A DNA stretch of 64,000 nucleotides from Xylogone sp. PMI_703 (Eukaryota; Ascomycota; Leotiomycetes), in the NCBI GenBank assembly GCA_021399445.1, contig JAJTUQ010000006.1, positions 744,001-808,000 on the forward strand. The letters run 5' to 3'. The first letter of the stretch is position 1. Every line of letters begins with the position of its first letter. The notes below the pieces were generated by a model. It had not been told where the DNA came from, made no database searches, and was given only the letters and a program-made list of their open reading frames with translations. Positions 57,801-64,000 of the stretch are shown here, in pieces. The position numbers and the translations under genes are program-made.

Positions 57801-59344
57801 CTGACGGTCCTTGAGCTGTCCGATCCAGACATCAGCTGTTGATCTGAGGTACTTGCTACCGTGAAGGCAATTAGGAGAATAATCAAAACCCAAAAAAATC
57901 GCGCGCGCGAATATGACTCGGAGAGTATTCTCTAGTTTCGTGGGGAAAGGCTCACCATCTTGCCAAGGCGGCTTTTGGATATAGAATCTGCGGAGATATG
58001 AAGCCTCACGGTTGCTAATTATGTTGATAGGGCCAGGAAAAGGGTCATATGGCCTCTGCTGAATTGGGGTAAACGGAGGTTGTTGAACGCAGAGGACTTC
58101 CGTGTCGAGAGAAGGGGCAGCTTTTTCTGATATCTAATCCACTACTGTGCTCTATGTAATCAGCGTTTCGGGATGCTGTAAGCAATGTACTACCGTAATT
58201 CCAGCGTGCGGGTTGCGGCCTGGCTTAGAGAGAGGGACCTCAGGGCCTGGGGGTCTGGATTCCCACTGTGTCGGGCTTGCTGCGGAACACCGAGTCCTGG
58301 GCGGCCGCATGGAACTTTTTTCTTTTTTTCTACGAACGCCGTTTGTACAGGTGTACAGGACAATAATAGCCTAGTCGGTTCTCTTGTCTCTCTCCAGGGT
58401 CGAAGCTGACACGTTTGCGGCTCGAGCGGAAGGGGAACGGCTTTTCCAGTGCATTTCTGCCGTCATAATGCAGAAGCACATTTGCCTACTGGGCGGTTGT
58501 ATCTCCGTTCCTTTTTTGGGGTCCTTGAAGGGGGAAACGACCACATGCAAGATAATAAATCGTAAAGTCGCGTGGTTCAAGCGGCGCGAGAAAAAAGCGC
58601 GAAGCTATGGGCACTTCTAGAAGCTCTGGTAGAACGTTGTTGACATCGGGAAGCGGCCCAGGATTACATCACTGTGGGTATTCGCAGGTCCTATGCTCAA
58701 GCCACCGCCCACAGTCGCCCTGCAGCTCCATCATCGTGACATACCGTTTTGGGACGACAGCAAGCGCGACCGAAAGCGGCAAACAATCATTCCTCGAAAA
58801 AGAAAACAGATTATCAAGGGAGTAATTCATTAGTACAGTAAACAGGGTCATCGGTGGCGGCTATAAACGCAGCTGCTATGTAAATGTGTCGGGGTCGATG
58901 CACAATTACTAGTGCCCCGGATGCATTACCGTTCCCATATTGAATATTTTTGTGTACTCTGTAGGGAGTAGCTGTGAATAATGAATAATGGGGACCACAA
59001 TGGGACCTAAGTGCGTGGTTTTTTCTTTCCCGTCTGACCACTGTCGTGTGTATTCAGTGCCAAATAGAGTATCTGTACCAAAATAGGGTTTGATCCTTGT
59101 GGAGCTGTGACTCCTTCTAGCTGCAACAATCCTCGCACCCGTCTGCTTGCCGAGATGGCAGTCATTATTGCGCACTTCGGTACGGCATCACAACCATATG
59201 CACGGTACTGTACAGTATCTAACCCCAGATACCAGCGCTTCGGCGCAAGGGATCGTAAATAGATACCATTTCTGCGGGCTTGGCTGAGTTACTGGGAGGG
59301 CTTATATAAGTATCCCGTGAAGAAAGGCCTTTGGAGCGCATTTA

Positions 59345-59485
59345 GGCCGCCGTTGCGGCGGAAATCGTAAAAAAATACGATGCGTCGTACTCGCTTTCGT
59401 AAAGCGCCAAGGTCCGCCAAGAGAGGGAGCTGGATACCGTAGTTTGATACGCGGATAGATACCCTAGATAACGTAAGCTAGGGAA
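59345..59485. other. Cluster of four short hairpins
   Basis: Within 140 bp lie CCGCC-GTTGC-GGCGG (59347-59361), TCGTA-AAAAAA-TACGA (59365-59380), GCTTT-CGT-AAAGC (59393-59405) and CCCTAG-N10-CTAGGG (59462-59483). Between the last two is a further imperfect pairing around GGATACCG. A TATATAAG string lies 40 bp upstream (about 59301). No open frame runs through. It could be a structured RNA, a regulatory region, or part of a small element. Confidence 0.4.
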
Positions 59486-62039
59486 CTTGCAGCGAACCTG
59501 GTAGCTTGGATTTCAAAGGGGTTCATACTGTACAGTAATTAATAAGTCCTTCCTCGATGACTCGAGTCCCCTTGCTGGATTACACAGCAGCTCCAGAAAC
59601 GTCCTGCAGCTTTGATTGCAAATACCCCATTTCGACAGCCCCCAATTCGCTGCAAATTTGCCGTTTCTGACCTGTTCTGCGTGCCATAGTATTGTAATCA
59701 CGAATGAAAGCCCTTGATCTCTTCTACCAAGCTCGCTCTCGTTCGTCCGTTACTTCGTCCGCGGGGTTAATTCTGACCAAACGTCCACGCCGCGGCTGGA
59801 GCAATGAGATGGGAGGAGAAGCTGCCACTAAACAAACTATTTCCTTCCCCAAGTGCGGTGAAGAGCGCGAGAATGTTACCTGCTTACTCCGCCTGCTGGC
59901 ACAGCTATGGCATGGTACTGTATTATTTCTGCCTGCGCCCTTCCTCCTGTAATGCTGGCTGACTCCGTCCGCCTGGGTCGCTACGAATTAGGCTTCGGCG
60001 CTCGCAGCCATAGACAGTGCTGCCCTCCACGTTTTGACATACAGGACCAAGCTTGGGTGCGGCGTACAGTGGATGTGGCTTTGTGCATTGGTGATTACTG
60101 TGTACTTTCGTAGTAGTATGGGTGATTATGGATGCATAAGTTGGAGCCGTGCTTAGTGAGTAGATCTCTGCTTTCCGCTTCAGGCAGTGCCGCTTGCAGA
60201 TCGGCCGGATGCTAAAAAGGGTTTTGCTGGACCCGTGAAGCTTTACGCACGTAGCTGCGTCTATTTTCGAGCTTAAGCACGGCTGGTCTGATTACGGCAC
60301 GTAGCCCACTGCGGTGGAGAAGCTATCAGTATGGTGATTATCGATGAAATGAAAGTTTGAAGTCAATTGTTACTCATCTCCTTGGTACACAGTAGTTACA
60401 TCATGGCTGTAACCCAGCTTCAGTGTGCATCGATGTGTCCAATGGCGGGTTGGAGCGCAGCTTGAGCGCGGCTTGGTGGGCGTTGTCCATATGAGGAACG
60501 AGCGACGATAGGACGTTGTTGCCTCGCATGCTTAAGCTTTTTTCTCGCCCCCCAAAAGGGGAGTACGAGGAATTTCGTAAAGGAGAGCTGGGCATGATGA
60601 TTTGGAGCTTCGTAACTCGCTCAGGTACCTCGGTCAGCTGCGCCGCAGGCTGTACGCATGCTCTTCACATCCCCAAGGCTCAAGATCTGCCCAGTGTTCC
60701 CAGCTCGGCCTAGAAGCGAGCCCGAAAATAAGATCACACCAGATAGAAAGGCTGCTGTGTAGTTTGACAATGGGCGCGAGGCGCGATGCGCGATGTGCCA
60801 TGAGACATCTCCGTCCCCGCGGAGCACAAAAGCACGAGCAGCAATAATGTCCACCAGAATCATGAGCAACCACCACTCGCGGAATGCCTAAAAAATCCCC
60901 ATTTGTTTCCTGGTGTCTCTTTGCCATTCTGCCATGCCCCGGCCGGTGCAGATGTGCGCATCTGGCCATTTGCAAGGAAGGACACTAAGCCTTGTGTCGT
61001 TTTCACAATTCTGCTCTGACTCTGCGGTCGGTGTAATCAAGAGTGCGCATCCGATGCACTAGCAGGCAGGTCCAACTTATGCTTCCTTCCCCCAAGCACC
61101 CAGCAGCACCAGCAGCACACCCCAAACCCAGAAGCCCTACGGATGTACTGAAGCCCACGTCAACTTCCTCCTGGAGGAGCTTGCCCTCCATGATGCCCTT
61201 CCCTGGTCCTCTTTCATTATTTTCTGCACGAGCAAGCTCCGTTCATACATCCGTCTTTTCTTCTTCTGGGCCTCGCTCGCACGGCTGGGGCGGCACCTGT
61301 CCGTTTTCTAGCCTCGAAGCTCTGGCTCTTCTGAGTACCCTCTCGGCGGAACAACAACTGCGAGTATTAGCCCAGCACGGGTACGTCTTCAGGGCCCCTT
61401 GGGGGAGCACTGGGGGGTGCGGTATGAGATCACGGCCGCAAACACAGCAGCCCAGCCCTGAGGGAAGCGCAACCAAAGCACCGCACGCCAGCACCAGCGC
61501 GGAGCCAAAGAAAACCGGGTCTCGACCAGGTGTCAGGTCAGCAGCTCACAGCGCCCTGGGTCGATCGCGCTCTTGGGGGAATGCGTCGTAGGAGGGAAGG
61601 AGTTGTGCCGTCAGGCCAGCTTCCTAAAGGCGGCGACTCGGACTTAACTAATCCTCCGAGCACCCCTGGTCGCCAGCAGCGTGCATCAGCACCAGGCGGA
61701 GGCCACAATTCCTCAGCAGGGGCCTCACATAATCAACCCCCGTCCGAACGAAGGCCGAATAGTAATTATCTGCTAATTGCTCTATCAGATCTCAAGTGTG
61801 GATCTGGACAATTGGTGCTGTTTGATACATATATCTCGCATTTGCCTTGCCCTACCTGAAATTCTACCTGGTTCTGATTTTTTACCTACAACACTTTTGC
61901 AAAGATTCCTGTCTCACTTATCTCCCATCCCCCCCAGTGATACATACTTAGACCACCCCCAGACACATGAGCCACATCTATACCTATCAACACCCACTTG
62001 GCATACTCGAGCAGCAACTCACTCCACCACAGCCTCGAC

Positions 62040-63350
62040 ATGTCTAGTTTACCTACTCCTCCCACCGAGGACCATAAGTCCTCGCATACTCGAAGATCCA
62101 CCAAGAGTTCCAAAACAGTGCAGCGAACGTCCAAGAGATCCAGTACTTCTTCGCATGAGCATGTCCCTGGGGTTTTGGACGGAAGGCATAAGCGGGTGTG
62201 GAAAGCCTGTGAGCGCTGTCGGATGAAGAAGACAAAGGTAACCCCGCACAACACCTAAAACAATTGAAGAATAATCAAACTAACAAATTCATCAGTGTGA
62301 TGGAGAATCTCCTTGCAAAAGGTGTAAAGATGACGGATTAGTTTGCACTGCTGGTAGCAGGAAGAAGACTGAGTTCAAGCAGTTACCGAGAGGGTAAGCG
62401 ACTCACTCATTCACACCTATAGAACCCAAACACCACGACTATATGATACCTTTTTTTTTTAAAGAAAATGAATGTATATTAACGATCTTCTTAGTTATGC
62501 TGAAGTATTAGAAAATACCCAATATGCGCTCATCGCAACCGTCCAGAAACTCTACACAATGGTTCGCAACAACGAACCATGGGAGCTTGGCGACCCAGAG
62601 TTAAATGATCGAGGCCAGCCAGTTATCCACGACATTGCATCGAAGCTAGGATGCATTCGACCTTCTCCAGACTTGCCATATGCCTTCCCTGAAGGTGCAG
62701 AAGACTTCGCCGAGCTACAGGCGCAGCTCACAGCCGCGAAGAACGAAATGGCCGCAGAGGACAACGGTAGCAGAAAGATGTCTGATAACGACTCCTCTGC
62801 ATACTCACCTGCACTCTCACGCGCCGATCGAGCCAGCAGCACCGAAAGTGATCACTCACAGCTATCAAAGGATTACAATCAAATGCTCCAGTCGCAACAG
62901 CAGCAGCAACAAGCCCAGCTCCAGGCCGCCCGAGGAGGCAAACCAACGAATATCAACACAACCATAGTCAAGCCCATGTCTTACGATGATACATATGGCA
63001 ATGCCACCTTCGACAATACTTCTCCCATCTTTACAGAATTTCAAACCGACTCGCCTGTTGGCATGTTCCGCACCTCATCGCCTTTCCCATCTTGGTCCAC
63101 CACCGGTGCCAATGATGACTACCTCGCTCCGTCCAATGCACTACCCATCACAGCGCAGTATATGGGCCAGCAGTACGGCGGCTTACCACCTCGAGCGCAG
63201 ATGGGATACATGCCAATGAATGATGGCTTGAGCTTCGCGAATGACGGGACGATCCGGCCTGGCATGCTAGATTGCGGTGGACCCATGGACATGGACCAGA
63301 TGGACAGCGTTATGTTCGCACCAGAAGGCATTGAGTGGTCCCGCGCTTAA
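62040..63350 (+). CDS. Zn2Cys6 transcription factor
   Basis: Exons 62040-62237, 62296-62393 and 62495-63350 give 383 aa. The start at 62040 opens MSSLPTPPTEDHK; an upstream in-frame Met (61998) is possible. The binuclear zinc cluster is complete: Cys at 57, 60, 67, 73, 76 and 83 (C-x2-C-x6-C-x5-C-x2-C-x6-C), with an intron placed just before the third Cys. Basic residues flank it on both sides. After the second intron the reading LPRG-YAEVLENTQYALIATVQ continues into a conserved helical segment KLYTMVRNNEPWELGDPELN and GQPVIHDIASKLGCIRPSPD. The rest is Gln/Ser/Met-rich (a Q-run near 190), a possible activation region. It lacks the large fungal TF middle-homology domain. The family recurs in ascomycetes, but I cannot name the orthologue or target genes. 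Confidence 0.88.
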
Positions 63351-64000
63351 AAAACATATCGGCGTTTAGAAGTTAAGGAGGCTCCGAAGACATGCGTGGG
63401 CGCCGAAAGCGAGGTTTTCCAGCATTTACTTACCTATTAGGGAGTCATCGCGCGATAGGACATGGACCAAAAATAAATTGGATCATAAAAACCTGGGATA
63501 CCTTTTTGGTTTTCAAATTACTTCTTATACATATTTTATCTAGGGGAAAGTTGGATTTGCTTTTGGGTTATCTTGTTTAATGTGTTATGGTGAAAGAGTA
63601 TATGGAGTTCTAAGGATGGGCGGCTAACTGTTCTGGGCGAAAATGTATTCATCTTTTTGGGAATCGGGGTTTGAGAAATGGGAAGGGACTTGTGGTTTCT
63701 GGGTCCTTTAGCATCTTACCATCGTTTTGTTTGTTCGGGGTCCCTCTTTCCCCCCCTTTGGAAAGTTTTTCTAGTTAAAGCGAAACCAAACGGGGTTTCA
63801 GCTTTCTTACTCATTGTCATCATTCATCTACTTGAAAATTGTACAACGAGTTTTTTGATTTCATGTTTAAGGCGCGCGCTGTCTCTCTATCTGTCTCTTG
63901 TCTGCTACACATGATAATGATGATGACGATGTATTATATTTAGATTAGTTTTTATGTTTTTTATTCTATTCGAAGAGACAGCAAAATCACGCGCTCGTTT
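63351..64000. other. 3' flank of the Zn2Cys6 gene
   Basis: T-rich, with no supported open frame; likely 3' UTR and intergenic DNA to the window edge. Confidence 0.4.

Larger units (their letters stand above)
51484..62039. other. 10.5-kb gene-free region with transposon relics
   Basis: Apart from the LTR, copia and short-repeat features listed separately (52.2-54.9 kb) and hairpins at 59.35-59.48 kb, I see no gene. Open frames at 57.1-57.7 kb (194 codons) and 61.0-61.6 kb (182 codons) lie in C/G-rich stretches, have mirror frames on the other strand and match nothing known. An alternating CGCGCGCGCG run is at about 57900. The last 1-2 kb are probably the promoter and leader of the Zn2Cys6 gene. 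Confidence 0.5.

Noticed and set aside
59445..59475. GATACCCTAGATAAC resembles a conserved small-subunit rRNA string
   Set aside because: The similarity covers only about 10 bases and no other rRNA landmark is nearby; the bases are part of a hairpin.
61043..61591. 182-codon plus-strand frame
   Set aside because: Same composition effect; it lies in the probable leader region of the Zn2Cys6 gene.

Overview
The window is nuclear DNA of a filamentous ascomycete (Pezizomycotina). Evidence: short spliceosomal introns of about 45-140 bp with GTAAGT-like donors, CTAAC-like branch sites and CAG/TAG acceptors; a tRNA with a short intron beside the anticodon; and fungal families (WSC-domain sensor, long-N-terminus annexin, STAND/NACHT-ankyrin protein, Zn2Cys6 regulator, Gpi2, Yae1). 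Class is not decidable by eye; Leotiomycetes is only a guess. Gene density is low, with 13 protein loci and one tRNA in 64 kb and several gene-free stretches of 4-10 kb holding LTR relics and short repeats.

Layout. 1-3.6 kb: no gene; an LTR-like copy at 108, a 12-copy ~64-bp degenerate repeat (0.86-1.62 kb) and a decayed LTR-like copy at 2.43 kb. 3.66-5.1 kb (-): WSC-type cell-wall sensor. 5.1-11.7 kb: no gene seen. 11.7-12.24 kb: a second short-repeat cluster. 12.5-15.9 kb (-): kelch/galactose-oxidase-like membrane protein. 16.8-24.1 kb: DUF1330-like protein (+), ketopantoate reductase (-), tRNA-Gly(CCC) (-), Yae1 (+), and a CBM18/AA5 glyoxal oxidase (+) with an in-frame stop inside its chitin-binding module. 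25.2-27.7 kb (+): annexin. 28.4-30.0 kb (-): Gpi2. 31.0-33.6 kb (+): NACHT-ankyrin NLR with a frameshift. 37.5-38.4 kb (+): small secretory-route membrane protein. 39.2-41.8 kb (-): fungal C2H2-type protein. 43.9-45.6 kb (+): type II membrane, glycosyltransferase-like protein. 49.5-51.5 kb (+): 4-coumarate-CoA-ligase-like enzyme with a peroxisomal C-terminus. 52.2-54.9 kb: rearranged Ty1/copia relics and LTR fragments. 55-62 kb: no gene seen, but a cluster of hairpins near 59.4 kb. 62.0-63.35 kb (+): Zn2Cys6 transcription factor.

The genes do not form an obvious pathway cluster. Several relate to the cell surface (WSC sensor, kelch membrane protein, glyoxal oxidase, GPI-anchor synthesis, lectin-like glycosyltransferase), but that is a common theme in fungi and not evidence of co-regulation. 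The least explained structure is a bipartite ~47-bp repeat (10-bp box, exactly 30 bp, 7-bp box) at two loci 40 kb apart; the first box is also shared with the 0.86-1.62 kb array.
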